NCBI RefSeq assembly: GCF_011074885.1
Contig: NC_054689.1
Coordinates: 1,302,001 to 1,366,000, forward strand
DNA: 64,000 nucleotides
Source of the DNA: Brettanomyces bruxellensis
Taxonomy: Eukaryota > Ascomycota > Pichiomycetes > Pichiales > Pichiaceae
Direction of reading: 5' to 3'
Shown: in pieces, positions 1 through 10,425 of the stretch
Layout: every line of letters begins with the position of its first letter
Position numbering within the stretch: position 1 is the stretch's first letter
Position numbers and translations under genes: made by a program
Notes under the pieces: model-generated
Seen by the model: only the letters and a program-made list of their open reading frames with translations
Told to the model about the DNA's origin: nothing
Database searches by the model: none

Positions 1-550
1 CCACAATGTACTCGATCAACGGCGTTTTTCCAGCCGCTGGGTGCTCGTACTCGGTCGTGACGAGGCTTGAATCGATCACAATCGTCGCTGCGGACTTTGC
101 CCAACCAGAAATGCTGCCAGAGTCCAATTTCCGGCTCACAAACACGTACACGCCGGCCTGGGCAAATGGCTGCACTGCCTCAGGACTCGAGGGCGTCTCC
201 GTGATGGCCACCGCCGCATTTTTCACACCTGCTGCCTCTGCTGTTGTCAAAACCTTATACACAAGTCTTGCATTTGGAATTCGTGACTTGATCTCCTCAG
301 CAACTCTCACCGGCGCGAAAACCTTCGACACGCCCTTGTTGTACAATGCCAAGAGTTGTTCTATGGTGTCCTCGTCGATCTCCGCCGACGTGTAGTCCAA
401 GTTAACCTCGAAAAATGCTGTTGTTGAATATTTTGTGATGTCCTCCGACTTAGTTTTTCCAGCCACAAATGGGATCAACACCTGTCCCACAAGTGAGATC
501 TTCTTGCACACTGGCTCTTTCGAGAAGTACGGTAAGATAGGTAATGGCAT
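1..550 (-). CDS. HIS4: Histidine biosynthesis trifunctional protein HIS4, N-terminal part (runs off left edge)
   Basis: Reading leftward from an ATG at 548-550, an uninterrupted frame begins MPLPILPYFSKEP and continues to the window edge (183 codons). The start resembles S. cerevisiae His4 (MVLPILP, then SLVGQVL at about residues 19-25), and a later stretch, LLALYNKGVSKVFAP, matches the His4 segment around its NNGVSSLF. His4 is a cytosolic enzyme carrying phosphoribosyl-AMP cyclohydrolase, phosphoribosyl-ATP pyrophosphatase and histidinol dehydrogenase activities. Only the poorly conserved region ahead of the cyclohydrolase domain is present, so the catalytic residues cannot be checked. The gene is cut by the window and not visibly broken. 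The assignment rests on a divergent N-terminus, but the alignment is collinear over about 70 residues. Confidence 0.8.
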   Translation of the reverse strand, partial: MPLPILPYFSKEPVCKKISLVGQVLIPFVAGKTKSEDITKYSTTAFFEVNLDYTSAEIDEDTIEQLLALYNKGVSKVFAPVRVAEEIKSRIPNARLVYKVLTTAEAAGVKNAAVAITETPSSPEAVQPFAQAGVYVFVSRKLDSGSISGWAKSAATIVIDSSLVTTEYEHPAAGKTPLIEYIV

Positions 551-1784
551 TTTTGTTACTGCTTTACTAGCTGCCCGTTGAAATATTCCTGCAAGATGAA
601 AATACCAGCTTAAACTGTAAATCCATGTTAGCACTCAACTATACCAGAATATATATACATATATTTTTTTTTCACCCTCACCTCTTGCTTATATACTTTT
701 TTTTTTCATTTTGAAAATTCCTATTGTGCGGTGAAAGAAGGAAAAAAAAGACTCATCTTTTTTCAATACTGATTTTTTTGATCTTTTTTTATGCTTTATC
801 GCTCGTTTTTACCAAAAGCGTTCGGGATTAATCACGAGAAAGAAAGAGAAAGAAAAAATGAGTGGAAAAAAATGCAGCAACCAGTAAATCATCTCAGCAT
901 GTAAACAATTAGACATACTCTATTTTGACACCACAAAAGTTCCTGGTGAACACAATACCTCTAAAGAACACCAAAATATTTAAAGAGCTCTAATATCAAC
1001 CCTGCCTCCTTTTCCTTACATTCACTTTTCTCCACTAAAACCAATCCCCATTCCTCATCCCTTCCGGCAGCACAGCCCGGACGAGGTCAATGGATGAAAA
1101 TTTCAAAATTTTTCATTGGTTTATCGGTAATAAGCGATTCCATGTTTATGACAATTTAAGAAGTCAGAGTGAATGCAGCCAAATTTAGGGAGCGCATGAG
1201 ATTATGGTGGGTATAGGATTTAGAGTAATTCTTTTGCGAAGTGTATTACTGGTAGTGGGTGTTGCCAAACTAGCAAGTTGGCTTTAATTGGCAATGGTAT
1301 GTACCATGCAGAGGACTGCACTGCCCTGCCTTGTTCATGCCCAAGAAAGCGAGCGCATATGGATTAAAGGTATTTAAGCATGTGCACTTCCCATCTTTAT
1401 CCTGTTCATTTTACCTTGTTACTTAGTTCCTTTGCTTTACACTTTTCCTTTCTTTAGCCTTAAAACACACAATACTCGTTATAGCGCAAACTGGATAAAG
1501 TATCACACTTAAACCCTTAACTATAATATTCCCGTATCTTCTGACAATGCATATTGATCATACCGGTAATCCACATATTAATCGCATCCAGTGACATTCC
1601 AGAGATCAAAATAGCTCCAGATACTACTCGGCTAAACTACAGAAGCTATAACAAGTGAAAGAATATTGAATATTTCCCCATACAACTAAACCAATAAAAC
1701 ATCAACAGCAAAAGAAAAACCAGTACCCCCCAAAGTAAACCGAAACCCCAAGCAAGATATATAAAAGATGGCATCGAGCCGATC
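551..1784. other. Intergenic region HIS4-RAD16 (HIS4 promoter, RAD16 3' end)
   Basis: This 1.2-kb stretch has no credible coding frame or tRNA. It holds poly-T/poly-A tracts (660-860) typical of yeast promoters. AGACTCAT at 749-756 is one base away from a Gcn4 site (TGACTCAT); a perfect Gcn4 heptamer, expected for HIS4, was not seen. The stretch at 1290-1360 is rich in short inverted words but I assign it nothing. Confidence 0.5.
650..657 (-). promoter_or_regulatory. TATA box of HIS4
   Basis: TATATATA lies about 100 bp upstream of the HIS4 ATG, inside a longer alternating TA stretch and next to poly-T tracts. Spacing and sequence fit a yeast TATA element; the assignment to HIS4 is by position only. 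Confidence 0.45.
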
Positions 1785-4313
1785 CTAATTGTTGAATAAA
1801 AACTGCATGTCGGCCGGAGTTAAGCGGTTGGCAGCAGACTGGTCCTTATCCAAAGTAGCCTTGACCATGTTGGCCTTCTTCTCCTGCAACTCGATGATTC
1901 TGGACTCAATACTGTCCTCTATGACCAACTTGACAATGCGGATGGGCCGGAACTGCCCGATTCTATGGATTCTATCGGCAGCCTGGCCTGTGTCTAGAGC
2001 AGGATTCCACCAACTGTCCATGATGAAAACCTGATTAGCCTCCACCAAGTTGAGTGCGACACCCCCGGCCTTTAATGAGACCAAGAAGACCTCAACGGAC
2101 GGATTTTCCAAGAAGTACCGGATGGACTCCTGCCTCTGGACCGGGGTCATGGAGCCCTGCAATTTGACAGTTGCGAAACCGGCTCTTTTCAACCGCCACT
2201 CGACCAAGTCGAGCATCGACGTGAACTGCGAGAAGACGATCGACTTGGTGGTCTTGCGGTCGGACCTCGACTTGTAGAGCTCCTCCATGAGTGCCTCGAT
2301 CTTGGTCGACGACTTCCAGCTGCCCAACATGTTGATCTGGTCGACGATGGAGCTTTTCTTGTCGGCGATGGCCGGATTCAGCTCGATTGCCGGCTGCTCG
2401 AGGTCGATACTGAGCGGAATATGGCACACGGGGCACTTCAACTGGCGTTGGTCACCTTCGAAGCTGTCGATATACTCGCTGATGCACATCCGGCAGAATT
2501 TGTGGTGGCACTTGGACACGATGGGGTCCTCAGCCTCGTCATCGCAGAGTTGGCACACAACAACACCCGCCAACAAGTCTCTGGTGTCCTGATCCGTGAG
2601 CTGGGCAGCAGCTGGCTTGAGCCGCTTCAAAACAAGGTCCGGGTGGTCGGCCAACTGCCTCATCCGGGTAATGAGCGTGAATATATTGGCGTAGTTGTTC
2701 AAAACAACACCCTTGGCAACGTAGTCATCAAACTGGCGCTTCGAGTTGGTGAACAACGACATGTACAAGTCCTTCTCCTCCGGGTTGAAGTAGTCGCGAC
2801 GGATTTCGACGATTTTCGGCGGCAACCCCAAGTCGTCCGCACGTTCCACTTTGGTCCGCCGGAGCATGATCTGCCTGAGGAGAAGTTGCAACCGATGGAA
2901 AGCCTCCTTTCCCTCGAACTCCAGCCCGTATTTCTGGATGTTCTTCAACATGAAGTGGTTGAAGAAGTTGCTGTGGCACATGGGGGCATGTCCGCACGCT
3001 GCACACACCTTGTAGTCTGGGAAATTCCATTCTTTCGATGCACAGCTGCATTTCGTGCAGAAGTAGCAGCAAAACGGCTGCAAATCCAAAAACCGGATCA
3101 ACGAGTACAACTCGCCGATTCTGTTCTGGAGCGGTGTTCCCGTTAGGCACCACCTCTTCTCACAGTTAAGGTGATCTGCAGCATGTGCCGTCGAACTCGT
3201 TCTGTCCTTAATGTTGTGGGCCTCGTCCAAAACCACCCGGTAGAACTGCTTCTGGTGAATAAGACTCCGCTCCTTGACCCGCCGGCCATGCCGCTTGAAC
3301 CCGTACTTCTCCTTCCGGTACCCGCTCTCCACAACTGCGTAAGACGTGAGAATCACATCGTAATCTTGCAATTCCTGCAACGACTTCGCGCGGTTCGCCC
3401 CGTGGTACAAATACACCTTCAAGGCACCGCCAGCGTGGTTCTCTATCTCTGATTTCCACTGCATCAACGCCACCGTCGGTGCAACGACCAAGTTCGGAGT
3501 CTTGGACCGGTCCCACATCATTAGAGAGATCATTTCGATCGTTTTGCCCATGCCCATCTCATCTGCCAAGATCCCGCCGTTGTAGCTTGAGTTCTGCTCC
3601 TGCTCCACCATCCAGTGCAGGCCCTCCTGCTGAAATGGGAGCAAGGTGATCGTCAGTCCGTCCGGCTGCTTCATTCGCTCTGCTTTTCTTTCAGGCGTCT
3701 CTTCCAAAGCCTTAAACACGTCTTTCAGCTCTGGATGTGCCTCCATCAACTTGTTTGTCCGCCTCTGGAAGGGTGTCAGCTTGATTTTCGGCTTCTTCTT
3801 GCCCTTTCTCTTGCGTTTCCCGCCTGTCTTTCCGCCTCTTCTTCTTTTCTTCTCATTGCCACCTTCTGCCTGTCCAACCTCTTCATCTTCCACATCAATA
3901 GGCACTTCAGGTGTATTTTCCACCTTTTCCGCCTTCACGACAACCACGTCATCATTAAGCTCATCCCCCGGATGATATAGGTCCCGCTCCTCCTCCTCAA
4001 CTTCGTAAACTTCGTCCTCTGCACTGAGAACATAATCTCCGTCTTCCCCGTCTACATCATCTTCAATTTTGATAACTGGTGCTTTTTTTGCCCTCCTCGA
4101 TGCCCTCTTCACGCCGGGCTGCCCATCCTCATCCTCGTTGTAGTTGATTCGCCTGAGTTCACCCGTTTGTGTACGGGTTCTTCTCCGTGTCACTCTTCGA
4201 GTCTTGCCTTTCTTAACATCTGGATCATCCCGGATAAACCCCCCTCCATACTGAATTTCCAGGTCCGAGCTCGGCTCTATTTCCGCCTCAGTGTCGGGAA
4301 TTTCCGCTATCAT
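1785..4313 (-). CDS. RAD16: DNA repair protein RAD16 (SNF2-family ATPase with RING finger)
   Basis: Encodes 842 aa (S. cerevisiae Rad16 is 790). The first ~190 residues are acidic and lysine-rich. The SNF2 motor follows: Walker A DEMGMGKT at 251-258, DEAH at 363-366, then [11 protein letters not shown] cysteine-rich insertion ([18 protein letters not shown]) typical of Rad16 sits between the helicase lobes. A C3HC4 RING (CQLC...CHHKFCRMC...CPVC) starts near residue 587. The second lobe ends with [14 protein letters not shown] and DRIHRIGQ. Rad16 acts with Rad7 in global-genome nucleotide excision repair and as part of an E3 ligase. A CTG at 3618-3620 encodes the conserved Leu of EGLHWM, so CUG is read as leucine. 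The GC-rich codons give long spurious open frames on the other strand. Confidence 0.96.
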   Translation of the reverse strand: MIAEIPDTEAEIEPSSDLEIQYGGGFIRDDPDVKKGKTRRVTRRRTRTQTGELRRINYNEDEDGQPGVKRASRRAKKAPVIKIEDDVDGEDGDYVLSAEDEVYEVEEEERDLYHPGDELNDDVVVVKAEKVENTPEVPIDVEDEEVGQAEGGNEKKRRRGGKTGGKRKRKGKKKPKIKLTPFQRRTNKLMEAHPELKDVFKALEETPERKAERMKQPDGLTITLLPFQQEGLHWMVEQEQNSSYNGGILADEMGMGKTIEMISLMMWDRSKTPNLVVAPTVALMQWKSEIENHAGGALKVYLYHGANRAKSLQELQDYDVILTSYAVVESGYRKEKYGFKRHGRRVKERSLIHQKQFYRVVLDEAHNIKDRTSSTAHAADHLNCEKRWCLTGTPLQNRIGELYSLIRFLDLQPFCCYFCTKCSCASKEWNFPDYKVCAACGHAPMCHSNFFNHFMLKNIQKYGLEFEGKEAFHRLQLLLRQIMLRRTKVERADDLGLPPKIVEIRRDYFNPEEKDLYMSLFTNSKRQFDDYVAKGVVLNNYANIFTLITRMRQLADHPDLVLKRLKPAAAQLTDQDTRDLLAGVVVCQLCDDEAEDPIVSKCHHKFCRMCISEYIDSFEGDQRQLKCPVCHIPLSIDLEQPAIELNPAIADKKSSIVDQINMLGSWKSSTKIEALMEELYKSRSDRKTTKSIVFSQFTSMLDLVEWRLKRAGFATVKLQGSMTPVQRQESIRYFLENPSVEVFLVSLKAGGVALNLVEANQVFIMDSWWNPALDTGQAADRIHRIGQFRPIRIVKLVIEDSIESRIIELQEKKANMVKATLDKDQSAANRLTPADMQFLFNN

Positions 4314-5302
4314 TTTCTGTCACTTAAATGCGATCCAATTTGTGAACGGGAAGCGGTTGGAATAGTTCGGAGATACAGCTTTTAAACCAAGTACGGCAAA
4401 TATCGAGGTGAAAAAATTAATGTGCGAAAAATACCGGATCTGGATTCTCGCAGATAAGAGTATGGTTAGCGCGGAGTATTCAATATTCAATTTTTCTAAT
4501 GTGTTTCGTCCACTTGGCATTGCTTTAACTGGAGGGCTAGTGAACAAGAGGGTGGATTTGCGAAGGATAAAAAAGAAGCGAAATAGGCAAGGGGAAAAGT
4601 ACAGGGTGTAAGTGCATGAAGTGAGGATGTAATGCAAGTGATGTAATGAAGATACATGGGAATGAAAGGCAATAAAAAGAAGGAGAGGAGAAGGAAGTAC
4701 AAAGGAAGTATGGAAATATGTTCGTCGATCGTCGCGTCTAGACAGAACTGCCAGGATTAAAGAATTTAAGCAGTGCATCCCCCTATCCCTCATTTCTTTT
4801 AATTTTCCTCTTTCCTCTTTTGCTTTGTATATTTTTGCTCCTAAGCATTACACTGTACAATATACCAGCTACTAAGATAAAGCAATTGGTGTTGTGCTAA
4901 CGATTAGAAAATATTTCACAGATGAAATTATGTATATATGAAAGTTCAAGTTGATGGAAGAACTGGAGTAATATAAAGAGAACAAATATAATGAGAATAC
5001 ATAGGTAACTCAGAGTGTTGAATAAGGCGAACCACATCAGTAAATGACAAAGTAGTTAATGTGAAAGCGCATAAATAAGTAAACAACCAAGCATATAGGT
5101 AAGCTAAGGTGAAAATAGTTAACGAGAAACTACATAACTTAAGATAAACACAAAAGCTCAAAATCAGGCACAATCCTTTAACATTAAATTAAACGCTGTA
5201 GAGAAGTCAAGTAAAGCATACAATTAAAGAAACGTAGAAAAAATACACCGCGGCAAAAAAAATCGCAGGACACGAATTTTGCAAAAAAACCTGACCAATA
5301 GC
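4314..5302. other. Intergenic region RAD16-MED15
   Basis: Nearly 1 kb with RAD16 upstream sequence on one side and the MED15 3' end on the other. It is AT-rich with purine-rich runs (4550-4720). Open frames here code only for low-complexity Phe/Leu/Ser peptides and are not credible. No RNA gene seen. Confidence 0.5.
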
Positions 5303-8300
5303 TCACACGCGGTCGAAGTCCCAAAACTTGTCGAGGTCCAACCTCAAGTCAGGAGCATCGCCCTCGGACTTAAGAGGGGTCGGAGTCGCGAGGGCATTTC
5401 CGACTTCGGAGCCGCTCAACTTGCGGCGCTTCGAAGTGGCGGAAGCGTCATCGTCTGGCGGTGTCGGATACACGAGGCCAATCAAATCCTTTCCGACAAG
5501 CCGCTTGCGCTCGAGATCGCGCGGCACGTCTCCCACGATGCCCTCGAACGCGCCCGACACACACGCGGACCTCACCTTACCGGTCCAGTGCGAGCGACCG
5601 GCCGCTGCACCTAGCGCCGCCACCGCCAGCGCACCCGTAGCGCCCATCTTTGGTGTGTCATACAGCCGCGCAGGGAGCGGTGTTTTGACATTAAATGCAA
5701 GCGGCGTCGCCAACACTGCGGAAGGCGTCAATATAGATGATCCGGGGGATGCGGAGTCGGCACTTTTTGTTTTTGTATTTGAAGGATTTGAGACGGAGTT
5801 CGGATTTCCATTTGCAGAATTTGCATTTGCACTTCCTCCCTTCTTCTCCTGCTCCACTCTTCTTTCCTGTTCCGGCAAGTTTAAGGAGTCGGCCAAAGTC
5901 GCCAAGAGGTAGCGGCCTGCATCGTGCGCAGCGAGCCGGCGCCTCCTTGCGCGCTCCTTGTCGGCCGCAACTGCGCGCGCACCAACTGCCGCCACGTGCT
6001 CCGCATTCTCTTTCATCAGCGCCTGCGCCTCTGCGGAGGCAGCAGCTGCTGCAGCGGCTGGTGGACCCTGGGCAGAGCCCGCAGCGCCTGCCGCACCCGC
6101 AGTGCCCTTGCGCGCCCGCGGCTTCCTTCTCCGCCTCGTAGGCGGGGTAGCCGCAGCCGGAGACGCGATACCCATGGCGCCCAGTGCACCCGGCGACGAG
6201 CCAAGCGGCGTGGCAGCCATCGGCGTGCCGGCGCTCAAGGGCGAGGCGGCTCCCTGGTTCAGATACTGCGGCTGCAGCGAGTGCGCGGTAAACTGCTGCA
6301 TTCTTCGCTGCTGGGCAACCGAGGGATGATTTTGCGCGAGGGTCAGATTTTGATTCAAGTTTGGGTTCAAATTTTGGTTGAGATTTAAACTTGGGTTGAG
6401 ATTCGAATTTTGGTTTTGGCCCAAATTTAAATTTTGGTTCGCACCCAAATTCTGATTTTGGGCCTGGCCCTGATTGGCATTCATATGTTGGTTCAAATTC
6501 TGGTTCAAATTTTGGCCCTGACTCAAATTCAAATTCTGATTCTGATTCAAACCATCACCCTCATCAGCAGGCTGATGCCTTTGTTCGGCTAACTCCTTAA
6601 ACTGCTGAGAAACAACCGCGGGACTGACACGTGTTCCAACGGCACTATTCGGCATGCCTAGGCCAACCTGAGCCTGGGCTCGAGGTTGCTGCCTTTGCAT
6701 CCTCACAAGTTTGGTGTTTTGTTCCTTGATGTAGCCCAAAAATCGCGTGATCTGGTTCTGGATCCGTGTGAGAAGGTCCAAATTTGCATAAAAACGCCCT
6801 CCTGCCTTTAACTTTTCCAGAACTTGCTTGATCATCAGCTCTGAGTAGATAAGCTTCTTTGTGCCGTCATAGCTCCGGGTCAGCATGTAGAAATTCGGGA
6901 TGATCACCGTCTCCGTAATAATCATCAGCTGTTGCAGCTGCCTGACGAGCCGGATGATCTGTTGTTTTTCCGTGTTCGTCAAGCTGTCAGTCACATCTTT
7001 CAAATTTATTGGTGATGATGCAGTCTCCCTGTATATCGCCTTAAGTCTTTTCCAGTCGTCCTGCGTTGCCCGGATACCATTGAAAAGACGTGGTGTCAAA
7101 ATCGTCCGGCCATCTGCTGTTTTTTGTGCCGACGCCAAGCCGGGCCCCTGGGAAACCCCTGACATCCCTGCACCACTATTCCCGCTTCCCAAACCTCTCA
7201 CTGCTGCGTTCGAACCCACACCAGGGCCCAGCTGCCGCGCCTGGTTTTGATTCGTTGGGAGTTGTCCCGCAAACTGTGTTCTTCCAGAATTGTCGGGTGA
7301 GGTCAAGTTGTTCAAGTTGTTCAAGTTGCTCACATTATTCACCTTATTCACATTACTCGCGTTGCCCATGTTCACGTTTCCCATGTTCACATTGCCCAAG
7401 TTCATGTTGTTCATGTTGTTCATGTTCATGTTAACACCCATATTTCCAGAATTTCCAGAGTTTCCCTGACTTCCCGCATTGCTTGCACCCACACTTCCGC
7501 GTTGCCGAGCCTGTGCCTCTGCCCGCTGCTTCCGCTGTTGCTGAAACTGCGAAACACGTTGCGGAGCCGCCGGAACTGCATTCATCGCACCTAACTGACC
7601 ATTCAGCTTCCTCTGTTTCAAACTGAGAACATGGAAAAGGTATTTTCGCGCATACATGTTGCCCTGCTCTCTTGTGAGTGTTGCCGGGAGCTTTCCGGCG
7701 GCCTGCAGGTTCTTTATTGCCTGTACCGCCTGCTGTTTGTACACCTGCAACTGCTGGGCAGTGATTGCAGGAATGTTTTGCTGCTGGTTGCTCCTGGGGG
7801 CCGAATTCATGCCATTTGTGTTTTGCAGCGTGGAATTCTGGCCGTTCTGCGCTCTGCCTTGCATCATGAGGATTTGCTGGGGGCTTGGCACGTTGCTCGA
7901 GATGTTATTATTGTTGATGGCATTATTGTTGATGCCAGTATTGTTGATAGCAGCATTGTTAACTCCAGCATTGTTGATCGCATTGTTGTTGATGTCATTA
8001 TTGTTGATGCCATTATTGCTAACGCCAGCATTGTTAACGTTTCCATTTCCATTTCCACCATTTCCAACACCCCGACCTGCTTGCACACTTTGCTGCTGAA
8101 TCCTCTGTCTCTGCTGCTGCTGCTTATTCCGCACCAGTTGAAGATGAACTGCATACACCTGCTTGATCGTTGTCAAGTCCTTCTGCGTCAGCTTACTATG
8201 TCGAAAATACGGCATTATCTGTCCCCAACTGTTCATATTTTTCGGAAATACCTGCGGCAAACGCTGGAGCAACGGCTGGGGGATCGCCATGGTCTGCATA

Positions 8301-8869
8301 TCGATCTTGAGATGCTGCACCTGTGCTTGTGCTTGCTGCATCATCTGCTGATTGCTGTTTCCAGATGCAAATTGTGAGGCATACTGGTTTTGTGCCGACT
8401 GCATCATTCCAGGCGCAAACTTTCCCTGTTGGGGAGATATTTGTGCTTGCTGTGCTTGCTGCACTTGTTGTGCTTGTTGTTGTTGTGCTTGTTGTTGTAC
8501 TTGTTGTTGTTGTACTTGTTTTTGTTGTACTTGTTGTTGTTGTACTTGTTGTTGTTGTTGTTTCTGTCTCTGCCTTTGAATTGCATTCTTTCTTGCCTGC
8601 GTTATGCCAGCAATCTTGCTCTTCAAGAAATTCACATACTGCTGTTTGTTTATCGAGTTCGTAAACGCATACTTCTCAAATTGCTGTGCGATCGGCCGTG
8701 TTTTTGCATCATTAAAGTGCATGCCCTGAATTTTTGCAATGGATGCCAGTATAATGTTGATGAACTGCTTCCGGTCATTGGTGCCAATCCCGTTTGGTGC
8801 AATCATTGGCTGCTGGCCCTGCTGAGGCATCCCTCCACCATTTGGCGAGATGAATCCATTCCCATTCAT
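5303..8869 (-). CDS. MED15: Mediator tail subunit MED15 (GAL11)
   Basis: Encodes 1188 aa. An N-terminal KIX-like helical region (about residues 30-105, including FEKYAFTNSINKQQYVNFL and ending QARKNAI) matches Gal11 (FEAALFAKSSSKKEYMDSM...TRKNAV). It is followed by a polyglutamine block (~105-150), then more Q/N-rich linkers and helical segments that resemble the activator-binding domains (for example KKLIYSELMIKQVLEKLKAG). Asn-rich arrays occur at about 7865-8060, 7290-7440 and 6340-6550. The C-terminal ~300 residues are Ala-rich, basic and written in GC-rich codons; conserved-looking motifs such as GRYLLATLADSLNLPEQE lie there. Med15 is the Mediator subunit contacted by activators such as Gcn4 and Gal4. 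Low complexity makes distant homology uncertain, but the KIX region and overall plan are diagnostic. Confidence 0.9.
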   Translation of the reverse strand: MNGNGFISPNGGGMPQQGQQPMIAPNGIGTNDRKQFINIILASIAKIQGMHFNDAKTRPIAQQFEKYAFTNSINKQQYVNFLKSKIAGITQARKNAIQRQRQKQQQQQVQQQQVQQKQVQQQQVQQQAQQQQAQQVQQAQQAQISPQQGKFAPGMMQSAQNQYASQFASGNSNQQMMQQAQAQVQHLKIDMQTMAIPQPLLQRLPQVFPKNMNSWGQIMPYFRHSKLTQKDLTTIKQVYAVHLQLVRNKQQQQRQRIQQQSVQAGRGVGNGGNGNGNVNNAGVSNNGINNNDINNNAINNAGVNNAAINNTGINNNAINNNNISSNVPSPQQILMMQGRAQNGQNSTLQNTNGMNSAPRSNQQQNIPAITAQQLQVYKQQAVQAIKNLQAAGKLPATLTREQGNMYARKYLFHVLSLKQRKLNGQLGAMNAVPAAPQRVSQFQQQRKQRAEAQARQRGSVGASNAGSQGNSGNSGNMGVNMNMNNMNNMNLGNVNMGNVNMGNASNVNKVNNVSNLNNLNNLTSPDNSGRTQFAGQLPTNQNQARQLGPGVGSNAAVRGLGSGNSGAGMSGVSQGPGLASAQKTADGRTILTPRLFNGIRATQDDWKRLKAIYRETASSPINLKDVTDSLTNTEKQQIIRLVRQLQQLMIITETVIIPNFYMLTRSYDGTKKLIYSELMIKQVLEKLKAGGRFYANLDLLTRIQNQITRFLGYIKEQNTKLVRMQRQQPRAQAQVGLGMPNSAVGTRVSPAVVSQQFKELAEQRHQPADEGDGLNQNQNLNLSQGQNLNQNLNQHMNANQGQAQNQNLGANQNLNLGQNQNSNLNPSLNLNQNLNPNLNQNLTLAQNHPSVAQQRRMQQFTAHSLQPQYLNQGAASPLSAGTPMAATPLGSSPGALGAMGIASPAAATPPTRRRRKPRARKGTAGAAGAAGSAQGPPAAAAAAASAEAQALMKENAEHVAAVGARAVAADKERARRRRLAAHDAGRYLLATLADSLNLPEQERRVEQEKKGGSANANSANGNPNSVSNPSNTKTKSADSASPGSSILTPSAVLATPLAFNVKTPLPARLYDTPKMGATGALAVAALGAAAGRSHWTGKVRSACVSGAFEGIVGDVPRDLERKRLVGKDLIGLVYPTPPDDDASATSKRRKLSGSEVGNALATPTPLKSEGDAPDLRLDLDKFWDFDRV
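8440..8575 (-). repeat. CAA/CAG repeat encoding polyglutamine in MED15
   Basis: On the minus strand this is a run of CAA codons with interspersed GTA/GTT/AAA/GCA, giving QQQQQVQQQQVQQKQVQQQ-type sequence. Such tracts vary in length between strains by replication slippage. Confidence 0.85.
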
Positions 8870-9723
8870 TATTCCTTTTTACTTATCCCAAGATTTCACA
8901 AAGTGTTGGCTAAACCAATATTAGGAGCTGTAAACAAAATGCCCGGCCAAGTAAATGGTGTACAACTATTTGCTGAATTCAAAAGCGGAGATCTGACCAG
9001 TCAAATCTGTCGCAAGTCGATCTATATAGTCGATCTATATAGATTTTCGCTTAACTTGATTAATGTCCAAGTGTGTTTTGCTAACGAAAACTCTCGTAAA
9101 TCCGATTCCTCCGTTCACTGGGCAAACTTATCTCTATCTAATGATCTAACCCAAGTGTGATAATCAGTCCCAGATTTGATTGATGCTTTTTTAATCAAAA
9201 CAAACTCCACTCGTATGGTATCTGGAATGTTCACCAGACTAACTTACTGCTTGTTTTGCAATCTGACCTCTGCAGTATCTTTTTGACAAGAGTGCTAGCA
9301 AGAACCTGGAAACGCAAAGTGCTAATAAAAATTATACAAATTTATATTTTTGCTAAAACGTCCATATTAGATTCAAAGTATGGCGAGCTCGAAGAGGCGA
9401 GGGTTACAGCAGAAAATTAAGCGAGCACTGCAGAATCGCACTGTACAGGAAAATTAATTTCGATAAAATTAAAAATTTAGAACAGGGTGAGGGGAATCTA
9501 AAAAAAAGAAAAAATGGACTCGATGTGTGGCACACACAAATTTCCATGTGTACCGGTACCACACAAAAATTCATGCCCATACATCTTTACACCGCCCCAG
9601 AACAGTAACTTAACTCAATGTTATTGATATATATTTGAATTCCTAACGGCTCTATCTACCAAAAGCATCACAAAAATGGAAATAACAGCCACATCGCAAA
9701 ATTACAAAGCGGACAGCCCTACA
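8870..9723. other. Intergenic region MED15-CLC1
   Basis: No gene seen in 854 bp. It contains the MED15 promoter and the CLC1 3' end. A perfect tandem 13-mer (GTCGATCTATATA, 9016-9028 and 9029-9041) lies about 150 bp upstream of the MED15 ATG. The A-rich stretch at 9440-9520 has no evident feature. Confidence 0.5.
9016..9041. repeat. Perfect tandem 13-mer in MED15 upstream region
   Basis: GTCGATCTATATA is present twice head to tail with no mismatch, and the second copy runs into the palindrome TCTATATAGA. It could be a duplicated factor site or TATA-like element of MED15; function is inferred from position only. Confidence 0.6.
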
Positions 9724-10425
9724 CTAGTTTTCAGAAATCCCCTGAGCACCTGGAACAGTTTCTTTTCCTTTTAAAGAAAGTAAAATTTCCTTGAACCGGG
9801 TCTTATCGCGCTGGTTCTCATCATCCACAGAGCTTGAATTCTTGTTCAACTTCAACAACTCGATTGCATGGTCCCAAACCGTTCCTTTTTCCAAAAACGA
9901 GTCTCTTTTCTCCAAGAACTTCTTTTCCTCCTTCTTTGTCTGCTCGATTAACACGTCCTTCTTGTTATTGTAGTTCTCATAAAACTCGTCTGTGGCTTTC
10001 TGTGCATCCTCCTTCAAACCTTGGAGCTTCTTTGCATCTGCTTCATCCTTCTCTGTAATTTCTGCCTCCTTCTTTTGCTTCCATTCCTTCACTGGCTCAC
10101 TTTCTTCCATATTCAACGAATCAAACTTCTTTGTGACTGCTGCTGTGCCCTCATTGAGATAATCTGATTCGCCAGCTTCCCCCTTTTCGGTTTCTTTGTC
10201 TGCTGCTACTGTTTCTGAAGCCTGAGAGTCCACTGCTGGAAACTGTGTTTTGAAATCTTGAAATTCGTCATCATCTCCCTCTTCGGCCTCTTGCACAATC
10301 TTCTGGTCCTCATCCGTTGCAAATTCATCTCCTAAAGCGGCCTTCTCTCGGCTCAAAAAGTCTCCTGATGGCTGTTCAGTGCCATCAACTGAAACATCAT
10401 TTATCTCCGGGAATTTGTCTGCCAT
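9724..10425 (-). CDS. CLC1: Clathrin light chain CLC1
   Basis: Encodes 233 aa from MADKFPEIND, the same length as the S. cerevisiae protein. The frame is open for 24 more codons upstream to an ATG at 10497, but the internal ATG has a good AAAATGGC context and fits family length, so I chose it. The match to Clc1 is collinear: FLSREKAALGDEF near the N-terminus, a DFKTQFP acidic segment, a central KEWKQKKEAEITEKDE helix that binds clathrin heavy chain, FYENYNNKKDVL, FLEKRDSFLEKGTVWDHAIELL, and the C-terminal RFKEILLSLKG...PGA. It coats Golgi, endosome and plasma-membrane vesicles. It is transcribed divergently from RTT103. Confidence 0.93.
   Translation of the reverse strand: MADKFPEINDVSVDGTEQPSGDFLSREKAALGDEFATDEDQKIVQEAEEGDDDEFQDFKTQFPAVDSQASETVAADKETEKGEAGESDYLNEGTAAVTKKFDSLNMEESEPVKEWKQKKEAEITEKDEADAKKLQGLKEDAQKATDEFYENYNNKKDVLIEQTKKEEKKFLEKRDSFLEKGTVWDHAIELLKLNKNSSSVDDENQRDKTRFKEILLSLKGKETVPGAQGISEN

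Noticed and set aside
749..756. Gcn4 site at HIS4
   Set aside because: AGACTCAT has one mismatch in the core (A for the first T), so I do not call it as a site.
2421..3146. 241-codon plus-strand frame opposite RAD16
   Set aside because: It mirrors the RAD16 coding strand; its openness follows from GC-rich codons.
4320..4793. 157-codon open frame on the minus strand ending just before RAD16
   Set aside because: Composition is Phe/Leu/Ser/His-rich with no conserved pattern, and it occupies the RAD16 promoter and leader. Treated as chance.
7631..9160. Long plus-strand frames opposite MED15 (248 and 256 codons)
   Set aside because: Cys/Leu/Val repeats are the antisense of polyQ and Asn-rich repeats. 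Not genes.
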